In this document: positions 6,441-14,402 of the stretch, piece by piece | Position numbering within the stretch: the stretch's first letter is position 1 | Layout of the letters: every line of letters starts with the position of its first letter | Assembly (NCBI RefSeq): GCF_001422665.1 | Contig: NZ_LMLU01000005.1 | Location: 124,001 to 188,000 of the forward strand | Source of the DNA: Arthrobacter sp. Leaf234 | Lineage (GTDB): Bacteria; Actinomycetota; Actinomycetes; Actinomycetales; Micrococcaceae | Length of the DNA stretch: 64,000 nt | Direction of reading: 5' to 3' | Program-made: the position numbers and the translations under genes | The notes under the pieces: model-generated | The model's input: the letters and a program-made list of their open reading frames with translations, nothing else | Database searches by the model: none | What the model was told of the DNA's origin: nothing

Positions 6441-8783
6441 GTGTTCTCCCTGATCCGCACCGAACTCTCCCGCTTCCGCACCACCCTGCTGTCCAGGGCC
6501 GCGCTCATCGTGATCGCCGTCATCCCCGCCCTCTACGGCGGGCTCTACCTCGCGGCCAACTGGGATCCGACGGGCAACCTCGAGCACCTGACGGCCGCGG
6601 TCGTGAACGAGGACCAGCCCGCACCGGCCACCGGACCCGACGGCTCGGACACCACGGTCTCGGCCGGCGAGGACCTCGCCGCCTCGCTGACCTCCTCCGG
6701 CGACGCCGGCTTCACCTGGGTCGCGGTGACCCGGGCCGAGGCGGAGGATGGCCTGCAGGACGGGACCTACGCGGCAACCCTCGACATCCCGGCCGACTTC
6801 TCCTCCCGCCTCGCCTCGCTCGGTGGTGACTCACCGGATCAGGCGATGCTCGACATCACCACCGACGACGCCGACAGCTTCATCGTCGGCCAGGTGGGCA
6901 ACACCGTGGCCGCCACCCTGCAGCGCCAGGTGCAGTCGGGCGCCACCGAGGACTACCTCGACGGCATCTACCTGGGCTTCTCGTCCCTGCACGGGAAACT
7001 GGTGGAGGCGGGCGAGGGCGCGGACAAGCTCGCCGACGGCGCCCGCAGTGCGGACGAGGGATCCGCTTCCCTCGTCGTCGGCCTGGGGGACATCGTGGAC
7101 GGGACCGCGCAGCTGTCCACCGGCAGCGCGCAGGTCGCCGCCGGTGCCGCGGACCTCGCGGCCGGGTCGGGTGAACTCTCAGGTGGCCTGGCCGGCCTCG
7201 ACGCCGCCACGGCGGACCTCGTCCCGCAGTCCCGGCAGCTCGCCGACGGTGCGGCCGCGGCCTCCGCCGGCGCGGCGACCCTGCGCGACGGCGCCGCACA
7301 GCTGGCTACCGGAGCGCAGTCCGTCGCCGACGGCGCCACGGCACTCGCCCCGTCCGCCTCCGCCCTCGCGGACGGCACCCGGCAGGTCGCCGACGGCGTC
7401 GGCCAGGTGGGGCAGGGTGCCTCGGCACTGTCGGCAGGTGCCGGCCAGGTCCAGGGCGGCGCCGAGCAGGCGGCCGCCGGGTCGAGGTCGGTGGCGGACG
7501 GGCTCGCCCGTCTGCAGCAGACCTTCGACGCGCTCACCGACGCCGAGCGACTCGCGGCACTCCAGCAGCTCGCCGCAGGAGCGGACGCCGCGGCAGTCGG
7601 GTCGGAGCAGGTGGCCGCCGGTGCCGGGACCCTCGCGTCCTCGGCGTCGGACCTCGCCGCCGGCGCGGACGCCGCGGCCACGGGTGCGTCCACCGCCGCC
7701 GACGGAGCGGGGAGCCTCGCGACGGGCGCGGCGCAGCTCTCCGCCGGCGCCACCGACGCGTCGGCTGGGGCCACGCAGATCGCCCGGGGCGCGGCGGACC
7801 TGGCCGACGGAGCGGGTCAACTCGAGGCCGGCACCGCGACGCTCGCCCGGAACACCCCGGCCCTCCGCGACGGGATCGTCGCGGCGTCCGACGGTGCGGA
7901 TACGCTCGCTGCCGGAGCGTCGACGCTGAGCACGGGTGCGGGCGACGTCGCCGGCGGGGCAGCAGTGCTGGCCGACGGGTCCGGCGAGGCCTACGACGGA
8001 GCCACGAGCCTCGAGGGCGGGCTGGGCTCCCTGTCGACGGGCTCACAGGACCTCGCGGCGCAGCTCGGCGAGGGCGCCGGCCAGGTGCCGGACCACGACG
8101 ACGCGGAGCGGGCCGAGCTCGCGTCCGTGGGCGCCTCACCCGTCTCGATCGAACGGACGCACGCCAACGCGGTGGACGCCTACGGCGAGGGCATGGCGCC
8201 CTACTTCATCCCCCTGGCGCTCTGGGTCGGCGGGATCGTGACCTACACCGTGCTCCGCGCCGTCTCGCCACGGGCCCTGGCCTCCTCGGCGGCATCCTGG
8301 CGCGTGTCCGCCGCCGGGTACCTGCAGGGCGCGCTGTTCGCCGTGCTCCAGGCCGGGGTCCTGCTCGCGATCCTGCTGGACGGCCTCGGCCTGACCACGC
8401 CGCACCCGGTGGGCCTGATCGCCTTCACCGTCCTCACGGCGCTCGTGTTCACGGCGATCCACCAGGCGCTCGTCGGGCTGCTCGGCGGGGTGGGGCGGCT
8501 CGTGGCGCTCGTCCTGCTGATGCTGCAGCTGACCTCCGCCGGGGGCACCTATCCCGTCGCGACGGAGCCCGGCTTCTTCCAGGTCCTCAGCCCGCTGCTG
8601 CCCATGACGCACGCCGTCACCGGGCTGCGGCACCTCATCGCGGGAGGCGACACCGGCATCGTCTGGGCGTCCGTCGCCCAGCTGCTGATCGTCTTCGTCC
8701 TCGCCGCCGCCCTCTCCGTGTACGCGTCGCACCGGCGTCGTTCGTGGACCCTGGAGAAGCTCCACCCCAGCCTGTCGATCTGA
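6441..8783 (+). CDS. YhgE/Pip family large membrane protein
   Basis: A 780-aa protein with a GTG start right after the ATPase gene. Layout: an N-terminal membrane helix (AALIVIAVIPALYGGLYLAANW), an extracytoplasmic domain, a long stretch (about 190-550) of repeated L-x2-GA/ADGA units predicted to form a helical rod, and about five C-terminal membrane helices from YFIPLALWVGGIVTY onward, like an ABC-2 permease half. This is the architecture of YhgE/Pip 'phage infection protein' relatives, including the Lactococcus phage receptor Pip and the ESX component EsaA. No ESX genes are nearby. With the ATPase and TetR it looks like an inducible exporter-like system (inference). Confidence 0.85.
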   Translation: MFSLIRTELSRFRTTLLSRAALIVIAVIPALYGGLYLAANWDPTGNLEHLTAAVVNEDQPAPATGPDGSDTTVSAGEDLAASLTSSGDAGFTWVAVTRAEAEDGLQDGTYAATLDIPADFSSRLASLGGDSPDQAMLDITTDDADSFIVGQVGNTVAATLQRQVQSGATEDYLDGIYLGFSSLHGKLVEAGEGADKLADGARSADEGSASLVVGLGDIVDGTAQLSTGSAQVAAGAADLAAGSGELSGGLAGLDAATADLVPQSRQLADGAAAASAGAATLRDGAAQLATGAQSVADGATALAPSASALADGTRQVADGVGQVGQGASALSAGAGQVQGGAEQAAAGSRSVADGLARLQQTFDALTDAERLAALQQLAAGADAAAVGSEQVAAGAGTLASSASDLAAGADAAATGASTAADGAGSLATGAAQLSAGATDASAGATQIARGAADLADGAGQLEAGTATLARNTPALRDGIVAASDGADTLAAGASTLSTGAGDVAGGAAVLADGSGEAYDGATSLEGGLGSLSTGSQDLAAQLGEGAGQVPDHDDAERAELASVGASPVSIERTHANAVDAYGEGMAPYFIPLALWVGGIVTYTVLRAVSPRALASSAASWRVSAAGYLQGALFAVLQAGVLLAILLDGLGLTTPHPVGLIAFTVLTALVFTAIHQALVGLLGGVGRLVALVLLMLQLTSAGGTYPVATEPGFFQVLSPLLPMTHAVTGLRHLIAGGDTGIVWASVAQLLIVFVLAAALSVYASHRRRSWTLEKLHPSLSI

Positions 8784-8850
8784 CAACAGTCCTCCACAGG
8801 TGTGCCGTCCGCCTGCGGCGGCCGGCCCGGAGCTTATAGGTTGGAGGGGC

Positions 8851-8892
8851 ATGTCCGAGCAGTTCCTCCACCAGGAAGGCACCATCCCATGA
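8851..8892 (+). CDS. 13-codon leader ORF overlapping the monooxygenase start
   Basis: ATG at 8851 follows a strong TTGGAGGGGC ribosome site and reads MSEQFLHQEGTIP, ending in a TGA that overlaps the next ATG (ATGA at 8889-8892). A TAGGTT hexamer ends 8 nt before it. Two further genes in this window show the same arrangement. It may be a coupling leader rather than a functional peptide. Confidence 0.4.
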   Translation: MSEQFLHQEGTIP

Positions 8893-9209
8893 TCTTCATC
8901 GTCGTCAAGTTCACCGTGAAGCCCGAGTGGAGCGACCGCTGGATCGACCTCACGCGTGACTTCACCGAGGCCACCCGCCGCGAGCCGGGCAACCTCTGGT
9001 TCGACTGGTCACGCAGCGTCGAGGACCCCAACCAGTTCATCCTCATCGAGGCGTTCCAGGACGACGCGGCCGAGGCACACGTCAACAGCGACCACTTCTC
9101 GCAGGCAATGAAGGACATGCCGCAGGCGCTCGTCGAGACGCCGGAGATCATCAGCGAGCGGATCGCCGCCGAGGGCTGGGGCCGCATGGGCGAGCTGACG
9201 GTCGAGTAG
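8889..9209 (+). CDS. ABM-domain (YgiN-like) putative monooxygenase
   Basis: A 106-aa single-domain protein with the dimeric alpha+beta-barrel fold of antibiotic biosynthesis monooxygenases: MIFIVVKFTVKPEWSDRWIDL, EPGNLWFDWSRSVEDPNQFILIEAFQDDAAEAHVNSDHF. The family covers cofactor-free quinol/anthrone oxygenases and many small stress proteins. Its start codon overlaps the stop of a short leader ORF. It has no obvious functional link to its neighbours. Confidence 0.82.
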   Translation: MIFIVVKFTVKPEWSDRWIDLTRDFTEATRREPGNLWFDWSRSVEDPNQFILIEAFQDDAAEAHVNSDHFSQAMKDMPQALVETPEIISERIAAEGWGRMGELTVE

Positions 9210-9219
9210 CGCCCGGACG

Positions 9220-9774
9220 TCAGACGGCGTCGGGCGCCACCGCGGGGAGGGCCTGCTCCATGATGAAATCGTCCTCGAAGCGGTCCCCCAGCCGGAAGCG
9301 CTTGGTCCCCACCACGTCGAAGCCGTGCTTCCGGTAGAACCGGAGGGCGCGGGCGTTCTCCTGGTTCACGCCGAGCCAGATGCCCGGGAGGCCGGACCCC
9401 GCGGCGTGCTGCAGCGTGGCCTTCATCAGGGCCGATGACGAGCCGCTGCCGTGCAGGTCGGGGTGGACGTAGAACTTGCTCAGTTCCGCCGTCGGAGTGA
9501 GCGAGAGGGCCGCGAGCACGTCCGCGTCCGACGGCTGATCCAGGACCACCATGCTCCAGCCCATCACCCGGTGCCCCTGGCGGATGCACAGGACGGTGTG
9601 CCCCGGCCGGGCGAGCACCTCGGCGAAGCGCTCTTCCGAGAGGTGCGTCTCGATGTGCCGCTGGATCTCCTCCGGTGGGGAAGCGGGCGGGCAGGCCAGG
9701 GGGAACGTGACGGCGGCGCAGACGGCGAGGGCCGCCGCGTCGGCGACGGTCGCCGTCGTGATGTCGATGCTCAT
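9220..9774 (-). CDS. GNAT-family N-acetyltransferase
   Basis: A 184-aa acetyltransferase. The acetyl-CoA region is LSKFYVHPDLHGSGSSSALM (motif A, with HGSGSS at the pyrophosphate loop), followed by WLGVNQENARALRFYRKHGFDVVG (motif B). The acceptor is unknown. The gene appears leaderless: on the minus strand TAGATT-TGGTGC-ATG places a -10 element six bases before the start, so transcription should begin at or next to the ATG. Confidence 0.85.
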   Translation of the reverse strand: MSIDITTATVADAAALAVCAAVTFPLACPPASPPEEIQRHIETHLSEERFAEVLARPGHTVLCIRQGHRVMGWSMVVLDQPSDADVLAALSLTPTAELSKFYVHPDLHGSGSSSALMKATLQHAAGSGLPGIWLGVNQENARALRFYRKHGFDVVGTKRFRLGDRFEDDFIMEQALPAVAPDAV

Positions 9775-9787
9775 GCACCAAATCTAG

Positions 9788-9840
9788 GACGAACGGCAGC
9801 AGGACGCGGACACCGGGTCCACGTCCTGCTGTCATTCGTC
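9788..9840 (-). terminator. Long hairpin terminator after the 5'-nucleotidase gene
   Basis: A 19-bp stem (GACGAACGGCAGCAGGACG with CGTCCTGCTGTCATTCGTC, two mismatched pairs that include wobble) encloses a second GGAC/GTCC stem. It is downstream of the minus-strand nucleotidase and upstream of the GNAT gene. Confidence 0.65.
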
Positions 9841-9880
9841 CACGGCGTCCGTCGGTTCCGGCGGATGCTTGCGCCGGTGC

Positions 9881-9936
9881 CGTTCGTCCTGCTCCGTTCG
9901 TCCCGCTCCGTTCGTTCTGGTCCGTTCGTCCCGGTA
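9881..9936. repeat. 14-bp tandem repeat, four copies
   Basis: Four head-to-tail units of consensus CGTTCGTCCCGCTC differ at 1-4 positions each. The array is intergenic, between a hairpin and the 5'-nucleotidase stop. The CGTTCGTC core also resembles the arms of the neighbouring terminator hairpin, suggesting local duplication. Confidence 0.75.
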
Positions 9937-9985
9937 CTGCGGACGCACGGCACCGGAACGCCGGGGGCGGCGCCGCCGTGAGCGG

Positions 9986-11791
9986 CTACTCGATAACGGG
10001 CAGGCCGTCGCGGGTGAGCTTCCAGTTCTCCTCGAAGAACGTGCTCGGATCGATCGTGCCCTCGGCGATCAGGTAGTCGATGAGCAGCTGACGGATCTCC
10101 GTGGTCTGGTTGACGAGGACCGGAGCCGTGGCGATGTGCGGGAAGTTCCCGCCGCCGGACTGCCGGTAGTTGTTCGTCGCCACCGCGAACCGCTGCGCGG
10201 GATCGATCGGCGCACCGGCGTAGCTCAGGTCGACGATGCGCTGTCCCACGGGCCGGCTGATGTCGATGTCATAGCTGACGCCGGACATCATGTCGTAGTT
10301 GTAGTCCGGCGTGCCCGCGGCATTGGTCAGCGTGGCCGGGTCCACCGGAGCGCCGACGGCGGTCTGGGTGAAGTACTTGGCCGAGTACTCGAGGTAGTCC
10401 TTGACCTGGGCGCCGGTCATCTCGACGCCGAACAGGGTGTTCGGGAAGACGTACAGGCCGGCCATGTCGCGGATGGTGACGGGCCCCTCGGGGATCACCG
10501 CCGCGCGGTTGAAGGGCGCGACGATGGACAGGACCGGCAGGTCGGCGTTCGGGGTCCCGTCGAGGGCCGTGTCGACGGCCCTGGCCTGGACGTCGTTGAC
10601 GAAGTCCATGACGGCGGTGTCGCGGAAGCGCGAGTCGGCCGCTGACATGGTCTCCATCGCCGTACCGATGGCCGTGTTGACGTAGTCGATCGTCGTCCGG
10701 TGCTGCTCGGCCGCGATCGCCGAGATCTTCGGGTCGGCAGGCACGGTGTTGGAGTTCAGCAGCTCGGAGTTCGCCGACGCGACGTCCCACTGGCCCCGTA
10801 CCTTGACGAGCTCGAAATCCATGACGGACAGGCGCATGCCCCAGTTCTTCGGCTCGGTGAGCAGGACCTGCTCACCGGTCTGCCGGTTGGTGACGAACCG
10901 CTCCGGGATCTCCTGGTGCTCGTGACCGGCGAGGATCGCATCGATGCCCGGCACCTGCTCGGCGATCAGCGTCGACGCGTTCTCGATCGGCAGGTCGCCG
11001 CCGTAGGAGGACGTGCCCGAGGGGCCGGAGTGCGAGCTGACTACGACGACGTCCGCTCCCGCGGACTTCATCTCCGGAACGTACTTCCTCGCCTGCTCCA
11101 CCATGTCGAGGAACTCGAGCTGCCCGTCGACGTTGTTCCTGTCCCAGATGGCGCTGCCGGGCGTGGTCAGCCCGAGGATGCCCACCTTGATGGGCTTCTG
11201 GCCCTTGAGCTTGAGCGTCTTGATCACGTAGGGCGTGAAGGCGTCCCCGCCGGTGGTCGCGTCCTTGACGTTGGCACCGAGCAGCGGGAAGTCGAGCTGC
11301 TCCTCGTAGGTGCGCAGGAGCGGCAGCCCGTAGTTGAACTCGTGGTTGCCGAGCGTGGTGGAGTCGTAGCCCATGGCGTTCATCGCGGCGGCCATGGGGT
11401 GCATCTCGCCGGTCTCGTCCACCGGCTGGGTGGTGGCGTAGTAGTCCGTGAGGGACGTTCCCTGGATGGTGTCGCCGTTGTCGATCAGCAGGGTGGACCC
11501 GGCGCCGCGGTCTGCGCGGACCTGGTTCACGAGCGTCGAGATCTTGGCGATCCCGACGTCGTTCCCGGCGGCGTCGTCGTAGTCGGCGTTCTTGAAGTAG
11601 TCCCAGTTCTCGATGTAGCCGTGGAGATCGCTGGTGCCCATGACGGTGATCGAGACCGTGTTGTCCTTGGGTCCGCCCTTGCCTCCGCCGGGTGCGGCGG
11701 TCGCTGCGGGTGCGAGGGTGAGGGCGGCGGCGCAGCCGACGGCAATGGCCGTGAGTGCGCGACGGTGCCCTCGGTTGAGGCTGTGTGACAC
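9986..11791 (-). CDS. Secreted bifunctional metallophosphatase/5'-nucleotidase
   Basis: A 601-aa protein with a GTG start and a signal peptide (basic MSHSLNRGHRR, hydrophobic AVGCAAALTLAPAATAAPG). The calcineurin-like dimetal site is complete: SDLHG (54-58), DNGDTIQG, TLGNHEFNYG, SSHSGPSG and AGHEHQE. The second half is the 5'-nucleotidase C-terminal domain (DMAGLYVFPNTLFGVEMTGAQVKDYLE; FAVATNNYRQSGGGNF). It should release phosphate and nucleosides from extracellular nucleotides or 2',3'-cyclic nucleotides. No wall-sorting signal is present, so it is released or loosely held. Confidence 0.92.
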   Translation of the reverse strand: MSHSLNRGHRRALTAIAVGCAAALTLAPAATAAPGGGKGGPKDNTVSITVMGTSDLHGYIENWDYFKNADYDDAAGNDVGIAKISTLVNQVRADRGAGSTLLIDNGDTIQGTSLTDYYATTQPVDETGEMHPMAAAMNAMGYDSTTLGNHEFNYGLPLLRTYEEQLDFPLLGANVKDATTGGDAFTPYVIKTLKLKGQKPIKVGILGLTTPGSAIWDRNNVDGQLEFLDMVEQARKYVPEMKSAGADVVVVSSHSGPSGTSSYGGDLPIENASTLIAEQVPGIDAILAGHEHQEIPERFVTNRQTGEQVLLTEPKNWGMRLSVMDFELVKVRGQWDVASANSELLNSNTVPADPKISAIAAEQHRTTIDYVNTAIGTAMETMSAADSRFRDTAVMDFVNDVQARAVDTALDGTPNADLPVLSIVAPFNRAAVIPEGPVTIRDMAGLYVFPNTLFGVEMTGAQVKDYLEYSAKYFTQTAVGAPVDPATLTNAAGTPDYNYDMMSGVSYDIDISRPVGQRIVDLSYAGAPIDPAQRFAVATNNYRQSGGGNFPHIATAPVLVNQTTEIRQLLIDYLIAEGTIDPSTFFEENWKLTRDGLPVIE

Positions 11792-11951
11792 GGTGAATCA
11801 GCTCCTGTTGGTGTGCGGTGGCGTCAGCATACCGGTGACCGATGACACACTGGTGACCGGGACATGGCGGCGGATGAACGCCCGATGTCCGCCGCCGAGG
11901 ACCGGCGGCGGACCGGTCCCCCCACCCGCTCGAGGTCAGGGAGGACCACCA

Positions 11952-12941
11952 GTGACGACGACGCCGGAGTATCAGGACGAGTACCGCGAGGACCTCCTGG
12001 GCGCAGGATACGAAGCGCGGACGCTCCCGCTGGCGAGCGACGACGAGGGCGAGGTGGTGGCGACGCTCGTCCGGCGTCGCGCCGCGGGGACCTCGCGCCG
12101 GGCGGTCCTATACGTGCACGGCTTCGTGGACTACTTCTTCCAGACGAACCTCGCCGATGCCTGGCTGGAGGCCGGGTTCGACGTCTACGCACTGGACCTG
12201 CGCAAGTACGGCCGGTCGCTCCGCGAGCACCAGACGCCGAACTACATCACCGCGCTCGAGCACTACGACGAGGAACTCGACGCTGCTGCACGCATCATCC
12301 GGGAGGACGAGGGCCATGACGTCCTCGTGGTGATGGGCCACTCGACCGGTGGCCTCATCACCTCGCTGTGGGCGCACCGGCGGCGCGGCCGCGGGATCGT
12401 CGACGCACTCGTGCTCAACAGCCCCTGGTTCGACCTCAACGCGAGCGTGTTCCAGCGCACCGTCGGGACCGCCGCGGTCCACCGGATCGGCGCGCTCAAG
12501 CCCCGCACCGTCGTCGGCACGCTCGGGTCCGCGTACGGGCGCTACCTCCACAGCGGCAGCGGAGGGGAGTGGACCTACGACCTCGCGTGGAAGCCGCACG
12601 GCGGGTTCCCCGTGGTGGCCGGGTGGTTCGCCGCCGTCCGGCGAGCCCACGCCGAGCTCAACCGCGGGCTAGCCGTCGACTGCCCGGTCCTCGTGGCCTG
12701 TTCGGACGCGACGTCGAACCCGGTGAAGGAGCCCGCCAGGATCTCCTCGACGGACGTGGTGCTCGATGTCGCGCACATCGCTGCCCGGTCGCCGCGCCTC
12801 GGGCGCCACGTCACGCTGGTGCGGATCCGTGGGGGCATTCACGACCTGGCCCTCTCGCCCGAGCCGGCCCGCTCGGAGTACTTCACGGAGCTCGCGCGGT
12901 GGCGGGATACGTATGTGCCGGAGGCCGGCACCGCGCCGTGA
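11952..12941 (+). CDS. Alpha/beta hydrolase (serine aminopeptidase/monoacylglycerol-lipase-like)
   Basis: A 329-aa hydrolase. The GTG start sits behind GGGAGG with 7-nt spacing. LYVHGFVDYFFQ forms the oxyanion turn; the nucleophile elbow is MGHSTGG (Ser131); the catalytic His is in RIRGGIHDLALS near the C-terminus. The lid region resembles Hydrolase_4 members. Cytoplasmic, with no leader. The natural ester is unknown. Longer open frame upstream overlaps the nucleotidase gene and has no ribosome site. Confidence 0.85.
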   Translation: MTTTPEYQDEYREDLLGAGYEARTLPLASDDEGEVVATLVRRRAAGTSRRAVLYVHGFVDYFFQTNLADAWLEAGFDVYALDLRKYGRSLREHQTPNYITALEHYDEELDAAARIIREDEGHDVLVVMGHSTGGLITSLWAHRRRGRGIVDALVLNSPWFDLNASVFQRTVGTAAVHRIGALKPRTVVGTLGSAYGRYLHSGSGGEWTYDLAWKPHGGFPVVAGWFAAVRRAHAELNRGLAVDCPVLVACSDATSNPVKEPARISSTDVVLDVAHIAARSPRLGRHVTLVRIRGGIHDLALSPEPARSEYFTELARWRDTYVPEAGTAP

Positions 12942-12990
12942 TCCGTTCCCTGCCGTGAGCCGTTCCGTGCGGTGAGGTGAGGTCAGGTGA

Positions 12991-13016
12991 GGGGGTGGGT
13001 CGGGTGGGGGGTGGGG
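12991..13016 (+). other. G-quadruplex-forming motif between convergent genes
   Basis: The plus strand carries five close G-runs (GGGGG-T-GGG-TC-GGG-T-GGGGGG-T-GGGG) within 26 bases. It follows a stretch of GGTGA/GGTCA repeats. It lies between the ends of a plus-strand hydrolase and a minus-strand gene, where no conventional terminator hairpin is visible. Confidence 0.65.
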
Positions 13017-13051
13017 CGTGTCGTGAGGTGACGCCGGACGACGGCGGCGGC

Positions 13052-13432
13052 TCAGGCGAAGCGGCGCATCGCGAGGCGTTCGGCGAACGCCTGCTCCTCG
13101 CAGAGCGACGAATGCGCCAGGGTGAAGATCCGGGCGTCAGACCGCAGCTGCCCGATCAGGGCGAGCGCCGTGCGGGCGTCGAGGTCAGCGGCGAGCAGCA
13201 GTGCCGCCGTCGCCTGGACCCGCCCCGCGCCGGCGGTCGCCGCGGCGCTCCGCAGCCCGGCGACGGCGTCGTGCCACTGGGTGGGATCCGCACTCCGGAA
13301 GGAGCGCTCGATGACGAGGATGCGCTCGTCGAGCAGATCGGTGAAGCGCGAGACGAACGACGCCGCTGCGCGCGGCGAACCGATGTCGGCAGCAAGCCGG
13401 GAGACTGCTGCCGTGTCGATGATGGGCTGCAT
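13052..13432 (-). CDS. Hpt-domain-like protein lacking the phosphoacceptor histidine
   Basis: A 126-aa all-helical protein. WHDAVAGLRSAAATAGAGRV aligns with the histidine-phosphotransfer motif AHxLKGSAxxxGA, but the phosphoacceptor position is Ala58. Good AAAGGA ribosome site. No histidine kinase or response regulator is adjacent. It may be a degenerate Hpt used for protein interaction rather than phosphotransfer; similar His-less 'Hpt domain' proteins may occur in related genera, but I cannot verify that here. Assignment rests on this motif and the helical pattern. Confidence 0.55.
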   Translation of the reverse strand: MQPIIDTAAVSRLAADIGSPRAAASFVSRFTDLLDERILVIERSFRSADPTQWHDAVAGLRSAAATAGAGRVQATAALLLAADLDARTALALIGQLRSDARIFTLAHSSLCEEQAFAERLAMRRFA

Positions 13433-13597
13433 CTCGGGTCCTTTCGAACTGTGCGGACCGACGGGTGGACAGGACTCGGGAGGGCCTTGTCCAGGTCCCC
13501 ACCGGGATGCCCAGTCTTGCGCAGCTACTTGAAGCTGGGGCGCAGGAATACTCGGGTTTTCATCAAGAAGAGGAGGGGAACGTCCGCCGACCCGCCC

Positions 13598-14161
13598 TCA
13601 TCGACCGCCGCGGTCGACGTCGTAGGTCAGCACGGCGAACTGTCCCTGCTGCTCCACGGTGCGCAGGACGAGCCGGTCCGCCCCGACCCGGAGCGGCAGC
13701 AACGGCGCCCCGCCGGCGAGCGCGGCGGGTGCGACGGCGAGCTGGATCTCGTCCAGCAGCCCGGCGGAGAGGAACTGGCCGGCCAGGTCGCCGCCGCCGA
13801 CCACCCAGATGTCCCGCGCGCCTGCCGCTTCGCGGATCCGGTCGATCGATGCGCGGACATCGCCGGAGACGAGCCGCACGTCGGCTCCCTCGGGGATCGG
13901 CAGGTCCCGGGAGGTGAAGACGAACGTGGGGCGCTCGCCGTACAGCGTCGGCCACTTCCCGGGGTCCTCGATCAGCCCCTCGAAGGCGAGCACCCATGCG
14001 TAGGTCGTCGACCCCTCCACCAGGACACCCACGGAGTCGAGGAAGCGCTCGTGGTGTTCCGGCGGCGGGGGTTCCACGGCGAACAACCAGTCCAGCGAGT
14101 CGTGCTCGTCCGCGATGAAGCCGTTGATCGAGGTGGCGGTGGAGAAGATGATCCGGGTCAT
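13598..14161 (-). CDS. Dihydrofolate reductase family protein (RibD C-terminal type)
   Basis: A 187-aa protein with the RibD_C/DHFR-like fold: RIIFSTATSINGFIADEHDSLDWLF at the N-terminus, a VLVEGSTTYAWV strand, DIWVVGGGDLAGQFLSAGLLDEIQLAVAPAALAGGAPLL as the NADPH-binding glycine motif. Standalone members are common in actinobacteria and usually have unknown reductase activity; they are not the essential FolA. It is transcribed toward the Hpt-like gene and leaves 165 bp without a clear terminator. Confidence 0.85.
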   Translation of the reverse strand: MTRIIFSTATSINGFIADEHDSLDWLFAVEPPPPEHHERFLDSVGVLVEGSTTYAWVLAFEGLIEDPGKWPTLYGERPTFVFTSRDLPIPEGADVRLVSGDVRASIDRIREAAGARDIWVVGGGDLAGQFLSAGLLDEIQLAVAPAALAGGAPLLPLRVGADRLVLRTVEQQGQFAVLTYDVDRGGR

Positions 14162-14402
14162 GCGTCATTGCACCACGCAGCTCCGACGATCAGCACGCAC
14201 GGCCAGGCGTCGCCAGGAGCCCGGCTGCCCTTCGCCGCTGGTCGGCCCGAACCCGTGACGAACCTGCGCCGGCGGGCGTGCCCGGCTGCGCTCCCTCCCA
14301 CCGACCGGACGCTCCCAGTGGGAACAGTCCATCCTTCCCGCTGACGACCTCCGGTGAGTGGGAGGGACAGCGGCGCCGGGGCGGGCGTGGGCCGCCGTCG
14401 GC

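Noticed and set aside
9881..9936. Possible CRISPR-like array
   Set aside because: Units are tandem 14-mers without spacers; no cas genes are in the window.
14162..14402. Possible small gene between the RibD-type and hydrolase genes
   Set aside because: Only shadow-like frames with Arg/Pro/Ser content; no start context. I see nothing functional in this 241-bp interval.
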